A DNA stretch of 15,630 nucleotides from Syntrophaceae bacterium UBA5761 (GTDB taxonomy: Bacteria; Desulfobacterota; Syntrophia; Syntrophales; UBA4778). The notes beneath the pieces were generated by a model. The model did no database searches. It was not told where the DNA came from and saw only the letters and a list, made by a program, of their open reading frames with translations. The position numbers and the translations under genes were made by a program. This document shows, one piece after another, positions 15,576-15,630 of this stretch; position 1 is the stretch's first letter; each line of letters opens with the position of its first letter. Location of the stretch: NCBI GenBank assembly GCA_002418885.1, contig DIEZ01000059.1, positions 14,520-30,149 of the forward strand. The letters run 5' to 3'.

Positions 15576-15630
15576 ATCGCGTAACGACATGGAATGATTC
15601 CTAAAATTTTATATGAAAATATTCACAACT

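Overview
The window looks like a chromosomal segment of an anaerobic or syntrophic bacterium, most likely in Desulfobacterota (the former Deltaproteobacteria). That placement is inference. It rests on the ispE / tRNA-Gln junction, a DUF1844 gene beside ispE, a split B12-dependent acyl-CoA mutase with MeaB, an NDP-forming acyl-CoA synthetase subunit, and a bacterial DacZ-like diadenylate cyclase. No phage, transposon, integrase or CRISPR signal is visible. Composition is even and GC-rich throughout.

Layout. Twelve protein genes occupy the minus strand from about 13.84 kb down to 67; one gene, a glutamate dehydrogenase, reads the other way at the right end. In the direction of transcription the minus-strand order is: (i) an unrecognised 399-residue protein with a possible cryptic RelA/SpoT-like domain, then an NDP-forming acyl-CoA synthetase alpha subunit without ATP-grasp; (ii) after a 172-bp gap, a compact set of the large subunit of a methylmalonyl-CoA-mutase-family enzyme, its separate B12-binding subunit, and the G-protein chaperone MeaB; (iii) a coiled-coil protein with its own candidate promoter and a 12-bp hairpin terminator; (iv) a DacZ-like diadenylate cyclase and ClpB; (v) HtpX with a good sigma70-type promoter just downstream of clpB, a periplasmic lytic transglycosylase, a DUF1844 protein and IspE; (vi) the 5' half of tRNA-Gln(TTG), cut by the window edge.

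How the genes may work together. Blocks iii to v read as stress and envelope maintenance (c-di-AMP synthesis, disaggregase, membrane protease, murein hydrolase) joined to an isoprenoid housekeeping gene. Blocks i to ii read as acyl-CoA metabolism: a CoA-ester-handling subunit next to a B12 carbon-skeleton mutase with its own metallochaperone. The point most worth following up is that this mutase, although clearly in the family, appears to have lost the canonical substrate-pocket residues (those equivalent to Tyr89, Gln197, Arg207 and His244 of Propionibacterium methylmalonyl-CoA mutase). It is therefore probably not a methylmalonyl-CoA mutase and may rearrange an unidentified acyl-CoA.

The 344-bp divergent region before gdhA holds tandem small hairpins and a strong ribosome binding site but no gene. 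Two hairpins, the second a T-tailed intrinsic terminator, follow gdhA.
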